Source: a virus. From it: a DNA stretch of 64,000 nucleotides. The DNA lies in IMG/VR virus record IMGVR_UViG_3300047472_000237, positions 1-64,000 of that record; one strand, 5' to 3'. The notes under the pieces were generated by a model. It was not told where the DNA came from. It worked only from the letters and a program-made list of their open reading frames with translations, and made no database searches. How positions within the stretch are numbered: the stretch's first letter is position 1; every line of letters starts with the position of its first letter. Below, one piece after another: positions 42,296 to 49,371 of this stretch. Made by a program: the position numbers and the translations under genes.

Positions 42296-43938
42296 TGTCG
42301 TACCGATGGCTCACACCCGAATCACAGACGTTTCTCGAACGCGACTACCTCATGCCGGGGCAGACCGTGGACGAGCGGATCGATATCATCTGCAACCGCG
42401 CGGAGGAGCTCCTGCAACGCCCAGGGCACGCGGCTCGGCTGAAGGAGTGTCTCCAGAAAGGGTGGATCACCCTCGCCTCGCCCATCCTGACCAACTTCGG
42501 CACCAGCCGGGGTCTGCCCATCAGCTGCTTCGGCAGCAGCATCGAAGACTCCATGGAGTCGATCGTCCGGACGCACGCTGAGGTGTGCATCATGACGAAG
42601 CACGGCGGCGGCACGAGCGGCTACTTCGGCAAGCTGCGTGGTCGTAATGTGCCGATCAAGGACAACGGCGTCTCGAGCGGCTCCGTCCACTTCATGCAGC
42701 TGTTCAACACGGCGATCAACGTCGTGTCCCAGGGCACCACCCGGCGCGGCCAGTTTGCCGCGTACCAGGACATCGAGCACCCCGACGTCGAAGAGTTCCT
42801 CAAGATCCGCTCGGATGGCAACAAGATCCAGGACATCCTGTTCGGGGTCTGCGTCAGCGATGCGTTCATGGAGCGGATGATCGACAACAACGGGCCGGAG
42901 CGGGTGCTGTGGGCGAAGGTGCTCCAGAGCCGCGCGGCCATCGGTCTGCCCTACATCTTCTTCACCGACAACGCCAACCGCCAGGCCCCCGACTGCTATC
43001 GCAACGAGGGGATGAAGATCACCCACTCGAACCTGTGCACCGAGATCATGCTCCCCGACTGCGACGAAGAGTCGTTCGTCTGCGATCTCTCGAGCATGGT
43101 CGATCTGTACTACGACGAGTGGAAGGACACGCACGCGGTCGAGACGCTGGCGTACACCCTGGAAGCCGTGATGACCGAGTTCATCATGAAGGGCCAGCAT
43201 GTGCCGTACCTCGAACGCGCCGTGCGGTTTGCCCGCCGCCACCGTGCCCTGGGCATTGGCCGCGTCGGCTGGCACAGCTACCTCCAGAGCCTCATGCTCC
43301 CGTTCGAGGGCCTGACCGCCCGACTGCTGAACGCGGAGATCTCCGCCACGATCCAGCGGCAGGCTCTGGCCGCGTCGAAGGCTATGGCTGTGACCTACGG
43401 CGAGCCTGAGGTGCTGAAAGGCTACGGCCGCCGCAACGCCACGCTCATCGCCATCGCCCCGACCAAGTCGACCGCGTTCATCTTCGGTCAGCTGTCCGAG
43501 GGCATCGAGCCGTGGACGACCAACTATCAGGTCTCGAAGCTCCAGAAGGGCAGCTTCCCCATCCGCAACCGCTTCCTCCAGAAGCTGCTCGCCGCCAAGG
43601 GCAAAGACACCGAAGAGACCTGGAAGAGCATCCTGGAGCACAGCGGCTCCGTGCAGCACTTCGACTTCCTCGACAAGGAAGAGAAGGCTGTGTTCAAGAC
43701 CTTCGTCGAGATCTCGCCGCTTGAGGTCGTTGAACAGGCGGCCGGCCGGCAACGCTTCATCGACCAGGGCCAGTCCACCAACCTCATGATCCAGCCGTCG
43801 ATCCCGATCAAGGACGTGAACGCGCTCCTGATCACGGCCTGGCGGAAGGGTCTCAAATCGCTCTACTATCAGAAGAGCGTGAACGCCGCACAGGAGTTCG
43901 CCCGCAACATCATGCACTGTGCCGCCTGCGAAGGCTGA
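42295..43938 (+). CDS. nrdA: Ribonucleotide reductase, class I alpha subunit
   Basis: 547 residues, shorter than cellular NrdA because the N-terminal ATP-cone is absent, so the usual dATP switch is probably missing. Active-site parts are present: PISCFGSS (redox Cys), HSNLCTEIMLP (N-x-C-x-E, thiyl radical Cys), ESFVCDLSS (second redox Cys) and LYYQKSVNAAQ (the Tyr-Tyr radical relay). The C terminus MHCAACEG supplies the CxxC that shuttles electrons from thioredoxin/glutaredoxin. A terminator follows. Confidence 0.92.
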   Translation: MSYRWLTPESQTFLERDYLMPGQTVDERIDIICNRAEELLQRPGHAARLKECLQKGWITLASPILTNFGTSRGLPISCFGSSIEDSMESIVRTHAEVCIMTKHGGGTSGYFGKLRGRNVPIKDNGVSSGSVHFMQLFNTAINVVSQGTTRRGQFAAYQDIEHPDVEEFLKIRSDGNKIQDILFGVCVSDAFMERMIDNNGPERVLWAKVLQSRAAIGLPYIFFTDNANRQAPDCYRNEGMKITHSNLCTEIMLPDCDEESFVCDLSSMVDLYYDEWKDTHAVETLAYTLEAVMTEFIMKGQHVPYLERAVRFARRHRALGIGRVGWHSYLQSLMLPFEGLTARLLNAEISATIQRQALAASKAMAVTYGEPEVLKGYGRRNATLIAIAPTKSTAFIFGQLSEGIEPWTTNYQVSKLQKGSFPIRNRFLQKLLAAKGKDTEETWKSILEHSGSVQHFDFLDKEEKAVFKTFVEISPLEVVEQAAGRQRFIDQGQSTNLMIQPSIPIKDVNALLITAWRKGLKSLYYQKSVNAAQEFARNIMHCAACEG

Positions 43939-43963
43939 TCGCTCTCGCCGAGCTCCAACGCAG

Positions 43964-43995
43964 ACGCCCTGGGCCAGCAGCCCAGGGCGTTTCGC
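43964..43995 (+). terminator. Rho-independent terminator after nrdBA
   Basis: ACGCCCTGGGC (43964-43974) pairs perfectly with GCCCAGGGCGT (43980-43990) around CAGCA, followed by TTCGCATTTT. Confidence 0.8.
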
Positions 43996-44013
43996 ATTTT
44001 GCGATGAATCAGC

Positions 44014-44042
44014 TTGCTTTCCGGGATAAGTGCGGGCATGAT
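44014..44042 (+). promoter_or_regulatory. Promoter of the DUF3489 gene
   Basis: TTGCTT (44014-44019), 17-nt spacer, CATGAT (44037-44042), leader of about 45 nt with GAGGAA before ATG 44093. Confidence 0.6.
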
Positions 44043-44092
44043 ACATCCCGTCGCCGAAAGGCATTAACCCTTCTCTATCTGAGGAACTGTCC

Positions 44093-44788
44093 ATGAACGT
44101 GCCGTACACTTCGAACGCGCTCGGCTTGACCATCAAGTCCGCTGACGACATCAAGACCCTCGAGCCCAAGCAGATGCTCTCGCTCCACAACGAGATCTCG
44201 AACGCCTCCGTCAAGCGGTTCGCCGACAAGAAGAGCGGCGTCAAGCGCACGGTCGAAGCGTTCCAGACCTGGCAAGGCCAGCAGACCGAGAAGACGCCCA
44301 AGCTGGTCACCGCCGACCACAAGTCCTTCCGCAAGGACAGTGCCCGTGGCAAGGTCATCGCCGCTGCCTCGAAGGCCGGCGGTGCGACCCGCGCCCAGCT
44401 GAAGGAGATCTCCGGCTGGGACGACACGAACCTGACGGCGGCCCTGAGCCGCGTCGAGTCGTACAACGGCCTGACCGTGACCCGCACCGGCGAAGGCGAC
44501 GAGCAGATCATCGTCATCACCGGCGTCCTCCGCACCCGCAAGGCGTTCGCCTTCGACCCGCTCCCCGAGAAGCAGCGTCGAGCACACAAGGAGAGCGGCA
44601 CGCCGACCAAGCGCTCCAAGGTCGTCGCCATGCTCACCGCCAAGGGCGGGGCCTCGTTCGAGGAGATCCAGGCGGCCACCGACTGGAACGACCGCGACGC
44701 GTACGAAGGCATCCGTCTCATCCACAGCTATCTTGGATATGGCCTGAAAGAGACGGGCGAAGGCAAGATCATCGCTTTCCGCGCGTAA
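44093..44788 (+). CDS. DUF3489 (winged-helix) protein
   Basis: 231 residues. The C-terminal about 65 (KRSKVVAMLTAKGGASFEEIQAATDWNDRDAYEGIRLI...) match DUF3489, a small winged-helix domain; a second, similar unit sits at about 85-130 (RGKVIAAASKAGGATRAQLKEISGWDDTNLTAALSRV). So it carries two related DNA-binding-like domains in tandem plus a basic N terminus. A regulator or DNA-modification accessory role is possible: it stands directly upstream of the modification cassette. Confidence 0.7.
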   Translation: MNVPYTSNALGLTIKSADDIKTLEPKQMLSLHNEISNASVKRFADKKSGVKRTVEAFQTWQGQQTEKTPKLVTADHKSFRKDSARGKVIAAASKAGGATRAQLKEISGWDDTNLTAALSRVESYNGLTVTRTGEGDEQIIVITGVLRTRKAFAFDPLPEKQRRAHKESGTPTKRSKVVAMLTAKGGASFEEIQAATDWNDRDAYEGIRLIHSYLGYGLKETGEGKIIAFRA

Positions 44789-44793
44789 TTCGC

Positions 44794-44821
44794 TTGCTAC
44801 TGCCGCCAAGTGCGGTAAACT
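44794..44821 (+). promoter_or_regulatory. Promoter of the structured RNA
   Basis: TTGCTA (44794-44799), 16-nt spacer, TAAACT (44816-44821). The expected start, about 44828, is 2 nt before the 5' strand of the RNA's closing helix. Confidence 0.7.
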
Positions 44822-44827
44822 GAAGTC

Positions 44828-45145
44828 GTCCTGATTGAGGCAGTCGGCCGCCCCGCTCACCCCGAGGGCGAAGACTGCAAAAATCAAAGTCGAGCAACGC
44901 CACAGAGGAGCTCCGGCTCCTCCAACCTGAGTCGCTTGCGGGTCTTCGGCCCCGTGAAGCGATGGCCCGTAAACGGTCGGGTCTGTAACCAGGCATCGGT
45001 TCTGGAATGTAAACCGCCAACAGACGACTTGTGCGTCAACCACTGGCGGAGCATGAAGGAATCGCGCGGCGGGTGAGTGCACCACTGCAAGATTTCGGGG
45101 GATGAACAACGTCGTTCGTCGACTGCCTCATCAGGACACTTTTCT
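44828..45145 (+). ncRNA. Structured RNA, about 310 nt, unknown class
   Basis: The ends pair: 44830-44846 (CCTGATTGAGGCAGTCG) with 45120-45135 (CGACTGCCTCATCAGG), 16 pairs with one bulge. Inside are a hairpin GAGGAG/CTCCTC (44905-44922), a two-part hairpin TCGCTT/AAGCGA with CGGG/CCCG and a UUCG loop (44932-44962), and GTCTGT/ACAGAC (44981-45025) enclosing CGGTT/AACCG. No open frame of worth spans it. It has its own promoter and ends 21 nt before the ATG at 45157, so it is either an independent RNA ending near CACTTTTCTC or a very large 5' leader of the transferase gene. It does not fit RNase P, tmRNA or 6S consensus as I know them. Confidence 0.7.
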
Positions 45146-45156
45146 CGAAAGAACCT

Positions 45157-46017
45157 ATGGCCTCCCAGAACTATCCCCGCGTCACGATTGAAGACTTTGG
45201 CAAGCACCTGCTCGACGCGGGCGATCTGGATCCCATCTATCTCGGCCTCCACCGGCTGGCCCTCCCCGCGAATCAGCTTCATCGCTGGCTCCTGGCATAC
45301 TGTTGCTTCTACAGCGCCGGCGTCGCTTCGTACCTCTCTGAGTTCGAGGGTGCGACCTTCTGGGAACACTTCCTCACCGCTGCCAAGAACGAGACCCCGG
45401 CCCCGCATGGCGGACGTTGGGAGCGTGGCAAGGAACGTCGCCACTTCCGTGGCGGACAGGCCATCAAGGCCACCAACGAGCTCATCGGCAAGTACCCCGT
45501 CCCCGAACTCGCCTTCAACGGGCACCTGGTCCGCCCCGGCGAGACCCGCCTACCCTTCAGCGTGGTCAGCGACCGCGCTCAGGAGTGGCGAGGCTTCGGC
45601 ACCTGGATCTCCTTCAAGGTCGGCGACCTGCTCGACCGTGTCGGCATTATCCCCGTCGACTTCGCGTTTGACGAGGCGATGTACGAAGATCCGACCAAGG
45701 CCGCGATCATGCAGTGGAAGCTGCGGCGCGACCTGCCCCAGGACTCGACCATCGACGACCCGAAGGCCGCCGTGCAGGAGATCGTCGCGTACCTCATCGA
45801 GCACTTCAAGGACTATCTGGCCCCGCCGCTGCTCGACCGCCCCATCGGCCTCCAGGAGGTCGAGACGATCCTCTGCAAGTGGAAGTCGCACATCAACGGG
45901 CACTACCCGTTCTTCAACGACACGGTCGAGATCCACCACGGTGTCTCTCCCTGGGCCAACCACAGCGACACGGCCAAGCGGTTCCTCGCTGCCATGCCTC
46001 AGCCGCCGGCCAAGTAA
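45157..46017 (+). CDS. Amino acid:DNA transferase-like protein (5-hmdU hypermodification)
   Basis: 286 residues. The block WLLAYCCFYSAGVASYLSEF (about 44-63), FWEHFLTAAKNE and KERRHFRGGQAI (about 90-101) is characteristic of the family first named alpha-glutamyl/putrescinyl-thymine pyrophosphorylase clade 2 and later shown to be amino acid:DNA transferases. In phages such as M6, ViI, SP10 and phiW-14 they join an amino acid to the activated (pyrophosphorylated) 5-hydroxymethyl of uracil in DNA. The assignment is by motif memory. GAAAGAA precedes the ATG; the structured RNA ends 21 nt upstream. Confidence 0.75.
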   Translation: MASQNYPRVTIEDFGKHLLDAGDLDPIYLGLHRLALPANQLHRWLLAYCCFYSAGVASYLSEFEGATFWEHFLTAAKNETPAPHGGRWERGKERRHFRGGQAIKATNELIGKYPVPELAFNGHLVRPGETRLPFSVVSDRAQEWRGFGTWISFKVGDLLDRVGIIPVDFAFDEAMYEDPTKAAIMQWKLRRDLPQDSTIDDPKAAVQEIVAYLIEHFKDYLAPPLLDRPIGLQEVETILCKWKSHINGHYPFFNDTVEIHHGVSPWANHSDTAKRFLAAMPQPPAK

Positions 46018-46022
46018 TCCGT

Positions 46023-46051
46023 TTGCCTTCTGTCGCCTTTCAGTGTATCTT
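46023..46051 (+). promoter_or_regulatory. Promoter of the leaderless class
   Basis: TTGCCT (46023-46028), 17-nt spacer, TATCTT (46046-46051), only 5 nt to ATG 46057. Confidence 0.75.
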
Positions 46052-46056
46052 CGATC

Positions 46057-46890
46057 ATGAGCACAACAGTCAACATCATCGGGGCCGGGATCGCTGGCTC
46101 CATCACTTCAACCCTCCTCCGCACGGCAGGGTTCAACACGCGGGTCATCGACGACGCTGACAAGTTCTCCGCCAGCGCGGCGAGCTCCAACCTGTTCATC
46201 GTCGATTGGTACGACACCGACCTGAAGCAGATCGCTGACGGCTTCGACGTGCTCGAGATGCTCTACAAGGACGTGACGGAGTTCCCGTTCAAGGCCGGCA
46301 TCAAGATCGCACCCCGCATGCTGCACATCGGGCAGCGTCACCTGCTGGTCAAGCCGGACGTGATCGGCACTGTGACCTACGCCGACGAGCAGGGAGTCGC
46401 CCTGGGCGACATGCAGCACTTCGATGGCCCAGTGATCCTGGCGGCCGGCTACCGCGCCAACACGCTCATCCGCGACCACGCTCAGCACCACGACATCGAG
46501 GTCTACGCGGGCCACCGCTACCTGTTCAAGGGAGACCTGGCCGAGGGCCGCCTCGACATGGTCGCACCGTACAAGCACGGCAAGCTGTACCAGTACGCAC
46601 CGGGGCAGATCTACTACGCCGACAGCGTGAAGCTCCAGCTGAAGTCCTACAACAAGCGACAGGCCGAGATCCAGGAGCGGACGCTCGCTCGTGCCCAGGC
46701 GGCACTAGGTCGTACAGACCTCGAGATCATCGACTTCCGAGTGGGGTATCGCCCTGTCATCGCTGAGAAACCGCTTGGCGTACTCGACCGCATCAGCAAG
46801 AATGTGTGGAGTATGAACGGCGGCGGCAAGAACGGCACTGTCGCCTATGCCGGCCTCGCCCGGCAGCTTCTCGAGGAGCTCAGGGCCTGA
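46057..46890 (+). CDS. FAD-dependent enzyme, probable amino-acid-thymine lyase
   Basis: 277 residues. The N terminus is a Rossmann FAD-binding fold (VNIIGAGIAGSITSTLLRTAGFNTRVIDD, GxGxxG then Asp at the end of strand 2), and the C terminus has FRVGYRPVIAEKPLGVL and a GGGKNGTVAYAGLA block as in small DAO-like oxidoreductases. Flavin-dependent lyases are known tailoring enzymes of phage thymidine hypermodification, cleaving an attached amino acid to leave 5-aminomethyl-dU. Role inferred from fold plus neighbours. Confidence 0.7.
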   Translation: MSTTVNIIGAGIAGSITSTLLRTAGFNTRVIDDADKFSASAASSNLFIVDWYDTDLKQIADGFDVLEMLYKDVTEFPFKAGIKIAPRMLHIGQRHLLVKPDVIGTVTYADEQGVALGDMQHFDGPVILAAGYRANTLIRDHAQHHDIEVYAGHRYLFKGDLAEGRLDMVAPYKHGKLYQYAPGQIYYADSVKLQLKSYNKRQAEIQERTLARAQAALGRTDLEIIDFRVGYRPVIAEKPLGVLDRISKNVWSMNGGGKNGTVAYAGLARQLLEELRA

Positions 46891-47177
46891 TGAGCAAGAA
46901 GGCCGGCAAACCTCTCCTGCCATTCTTCAAGTCGCTTCGCAAGCGCAAGAAGAAAGGGAAGAAGCGGACCATCGTAACTGACTGGGACTTGCCGCCGATC
47001 GTGGAGAAGACGAAGACCCTTGCCGATTGCTACGAAGAGGACTACAGTGACCGCAATGCAAATCCGCCCCGCCACCCCCGACGACCACAAACGCCTCTGC
47101 GAGATCGCCCGCTCACACCGCGCGGGGAACGGCTTCTCGAACATTCAAATGTTCAGCGGCCCGACCCACTACGCTAA
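46890..47177 (+). CDS. Small basic protein
   Basis: 95 residues, overlapping the FAD gene at TGATG. The N terminus is very basic (FFKSLRKRKKKGKKR), then DWDLPPIVEKTKTLADCYEEDY. The last 40 residues overlap the start of the acetyltransferase in another frame and look like a shadow, so the functional part may be only about 55 residues, or a frameshift may have extended it. Confidence 0.45.
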   Translation: MSKKAGKPLLPFFKSLRKRKKKGKKRTIVTDWDLPPIVEKTKTLADCYEEDYSDRNANPPRHPRRPQTPLRDRPLTPRGERLLEHSNVQRPDPLR

Positions 47178-47505
47178 CGGCTGGCTGCGTGTGATGGTCG
47201 ACGCCGAAGGCAAGATCGTCGCCTTCACCTGCATTCGTCAGAAGAAGACGACGAAGCAGACGAAGCTCTACTACATCATCGTGGACACGGCGTACCGCTC
47301 CGGCGGCATCGTCGACAACAAGCCGGTCGTCGGCATCGGCCAGGCGCTCCTGGATGACCTGATCACCAACTCCCCGTATCGCGAGCTCATCTGCGACTGC
47401 CTGAAGGACAATGAGCCGGCTCTGAAGTTCTACAAGAAGAACGGCTTCGAGATCGTGGGTGAGTCCCTCAAGGGCAAGGGACACATCCTCCTGAAGAAGT
47501 GGTGA
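47047..47505 (+). CDS. GNAT-family acetyltransferase
   Basis: 152 residues. The GNAT fold is clear: MQIRPATPDDHKRLCEIARSHR, LYYIIVDTAYRSGG, the acetyl-CoA loop KPVVGIGQALLDDLI (Q/RxxGxG/A) and NEPALKFYKKNGFEIVGE. GNAT enzymes acetylate amino groups; in this cassette the expected substrate is the aminomethyl group left on uracil. GTG 47047 (GAGG at 7 nt) or ATG 47056 can start it. Confidence 0.8.
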   Translation: MTAMQIRPATPDDHKRLCEIARSHRAGNGFSNIQMFSGPTHYANGWLRVMVDAEGKIVAFTCIRQKKTTKQTKLYYIIVDTAYRSGGIVDNKPVVGIGQALLDDLITNSPYRELICDCLKDNEPALKFYKKNGFEIVGESLKGKGHILLKKW

Positions 47506-47607
47506 GCACGGAGTGAACTTGTCGGGCCAAACCTCGTGCACGGCCTGCTTGCCTTAAATGCTGCCGCCCGGTCGAGGTCGGGAGAGGCGAATCCAGGTGC
47601 TCACCAC
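47499..47607 (+). ncRNA. Structured RNA element with a possible pseudoknot
   Basis: GTGGTGAGCAC (47499-47509) is perfectly complementary to GTGCTCACCAC (47597-47607). Inside, CGGGC (47523) pairs GCCCG (47566) and CCTCG (47532) pairs CGAGG (47573) in interleaved order, which makes a pseudoknot. The 5' strand overlaps the acetyltransferase stop codon. It precedes the kinase gene and could be a cis-regulatory leader. Confidence 0.45.
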
Positions 47608-47620
47608 TCTTGAGGGAACT

Positions 47621-47998
47621 ATGGACACCATCATCGTCGCTCATCATGTCGCACACTTCAGCTGTGCACTACTTACTCTCTTGTGCATCGCCTACGTCGC
47701 GAAGCCGAAGGACCGTTCCCAATGCGTAACCCGACCATCGTCAATATCCGTGGCACGAGCGGCTCTGGCAAGAGCACTCTGGTCAAGGCGATATTCGCCC
47801 GCTGCACCAATGTCGAGCCAGTGCGGGCACCTTCCACCGCGAAGCGCAAGCAGCCGCTCGGCTACACGATGCAATACAACTCGCTCGGCGCGGAGAACAA
47901 CCCGCAGAAGCTGTTCATCGCCGGCCACTACGAATCAGCCTGCGGCGGCTGCGACACGTTGGGGAAGTACCTTCCCGATGTCGTCACTCCTCGTCTGA
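47621..47998 (+). CDS. Possible small membrane or leader peptide
   Basis: A frame starting MDTIIVAHHVAHFSCALLTL with a hydrophobic helix in residues 9-26. GAGGG precedes the ATG. From about residue 40 it overlaps the kinase gene in another frame and becomes Arg/Ser-rich, which looks non-functional. It may be a leader peptide for the kinase or no gene at all. Confidence 0.3.
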   Translation: MDTIIVAHHVAHFSCALLTLLCIAYVAKPKDRSQCVTRPSSISVARAALARALWSRRYSPAAPMSSQCGHLPPRSASSRSATRCNTTRSARRTTRRSCSSPATTNQPAAAATRWGSTFPMSSLLV

Positions 47999-48375
47999 TC
48001 GGCGACGACACCGAGCCGAACAGCTACCACTTGACCTTCGGCCTGGTGCGTGAGTACTGGCGGCGCGGCTACAACGTCGTGTTCGAGGGCCTGCTCATCA
48101 GCGGCGACGTGCGGCACACCAAGGCCCTCCACGACGACGCCCTCCCCATCAACGTGGTCGGCTTCGACCTGCCCGTGGACTTCTGCATCGCGTCCGTCCT
48201 CGAGCGGCGGAAGGCCGCTGGCAACGTCAAGGAGTTCAACGAGGCCAACACGCGGGACAAGCACCGCCTCCTCGTGAACTGCCTCTCGAAGCTCGACGTG
48301 GCGGGCGTGCCCGTACAACGCTGCGGCACTCGAGAGCTCGCCTCGGACGCGGTCTACGCCCTCCTGGGCATGTAA
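47722..48375 (+). CDS. P-loop kinase, candidate 5-hmdU DNA kinase
   Basis: 217 residues. Walker A is near the N terminus: IVNIRGTSGSGKSTLVKAIF (about 6-25); a later segment YNVVFEGLLISGDVRHTKAL suits Walker B/lid functions. IRGTxGSGKS kinases of this size are the ATP-binding part of the 5-hydroxymethyluracil DNA kinase of hypermodifying phages, which phosphorylates the base hydroxymethyl in polymerised DNA. AAGGA lies about 10 nt before ATG 47722. A strong terminator follows. Confidence 0.7.
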   Translation: MRNPTIVNIRGTSGSGKSTLVKAIFARCTNVEPVRAPSTAKRKQPLGYTMQYNSLGAENNPQKLFIAGHYESACGGCDTLGKYLPDVVTPRLIGDDTEPNSYHLTFGLVREYWRRGYNVVFEGLLISGDVRHTKALHDDALPINVVGFDLPVDFCIASVLERRKAAGNVKEFNEANTRDKHRLLVNCLSKLDVAGVPVQRCGTRELASDAVYALLGM

Positions 48376-48391
48376 CGTGCGACGCCGCTCC

Positions 48392-48426
48392 AGGCCGCTC
48401 CGACCCGCTCGGAGCGGCCTCTCTTT
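48392..48426 (+). terminator. Rho-independent terminator after the kinase gene
   Basis: AGGCCGCTCCGA (48392-48403) pairs perfectly with TCGGAGCGGCCT (48409-48420) around CCCGC, followed by CTCTTT. Confidence 0.85.
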
Positions 48427-48443
48427 GGCCCCGAAAGTTCAAC

Positions 48444-49352
48444 ATGATCGACGCAAACGTCAACGTCTTCTTCGCGCTCGCACGAGAGCGGTACGCCATC
48501 CAGCGCCGGCGCGAGGGGACGATCCCCAACCCGCACGCTCCCCACTTCTCGGCCAACCCGATCTTCCAGCGGTATCGGTTCTGCAACCTGTTCCGCGAGC
48601 AGGATCGGACGACGGCCTGGTTCCGGGACACGCTGCGTGAGCCGCTCCGCAACGACGCGGCCCGCGTGCTGTTCGCCACCATCGCCTTCCGCTGGTTCAA
48701 CCGCATCAGCACCGGGAAGCTCATCAGCGGCTTCCTGATGGAGGGCCACCGGACGTGGAAGCCTGAGAGCATCCGCACGATCCTGAAGGACGTGAAGCCG
48801 GTCGTCACCGGCGCGTACATCATCAAGACGCCGAACGGCATGAACAAACTCGACGGCGTGCTGTGGTGCATCGAACAGGTGCGGAAGGACATCGACCATC
48901 TTGCGGGTGCCCTGGGCCACACGCCGCCCGATGAACGCTCGCTCGAAGGCACGTGGGAGGCGCTCCGCCAGTTCCCGTATCTCGGCGACTTCATGTCGTA
49001 CGAAGTCGTCACGGACTTGCGACACACCTGCTGGCTCGACCAGGCGTCCGACCGCTACACGTGGTGCAATCCTGGCCCAGGGTGTACGCGGGGCCTCGGG
49101 TGGGTCGTCCACGGCGACTTCGACCGCTGGAACAGGAGCTCGAAGACCGACCGCGCGGCCATGCAGCCTCACCTGGAGAAGCTGCTCGAGCTCGCCAACA
49201 GCGACAGCGAGCTCTGGCCCGACGACTTCCCGGACTGGGAGATGCGCGAGGTCGAGCACTGGCTCTGCGAAGTGTGCAAGTATGTCCGCGTTGAGAGCGG
49301 CGGCTCTCCGCCGAAGGAAATCTTCAGGAATGCGCTTGCCTCCGTGAAGTGA
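48444..49352 (+). CDS. 5-hmdU DNA kinase helical-domain (HMUDK_hel-like) protein
   Basis: 302 residues, helical. The N terminus VFFALARERYAIQRRREG, then NPIFQRYRFCNLFREQDRTTAWF (about 33-58) is the signature of the helical domain associated with 5-hydroxymethyl-dU DNA kinases; RFNRISTG-type and GYIIKTP-type motifs follow (here FRWFNRISTG, GAYIIKTPNG). In other phages this domain is fused to or next to the P-loop part; here it is a separate gene after a terminator. It probably gives DNA/base recognition to the kinase at 47722. Confidence 0.72.
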   Translation: MIDANVNVFFALARERYAIQRRREGTIPNPHAPHFSANPIFQRYRFCNLFREQDRTTAWFRDTLREPLRNDAARVLFATIAFRWFNRISTGKLISGFLMEGHRTWKPESIRTILKDVKPVVTGAYIIKTPNGMNKLDGVLWCIEQVRKDIDHLAGALGHTPPDERSLEGTWEALRQFPYLGDFMSYEVVTDLRHTCWLDQASDRYTWCNPGPGCTRGLGWVVHGDFDRWNRSSKTDRAAMQPHLEKLLELANSDSELWPDDFPDWEMREVEHWLCEVCKYVRVESGGSPPKEIFRNALASVK

Positions 49353-49364
49353 ACGGGATAACTT
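49336..49364 (+). promoter_or_regulatory. Promoter of the leaderless class
   Basis: TTGCCT (49336-49341), 17-nt spacer, TAACTT (49359-49364), 7 nt to GTG 49372. The -35 lies inside the previous gene. Confidence 0.65.
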
Positions 49365-49371
49365 CGCCGCA

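Noticed and set aside
44828-45145. Structured RNA as a group I intron, RNase P or tmRNA
   Set aside because: None of the conserved core words of these RNAs that I know is present, there is no interrupted gene around it, and no tRNA-like end.
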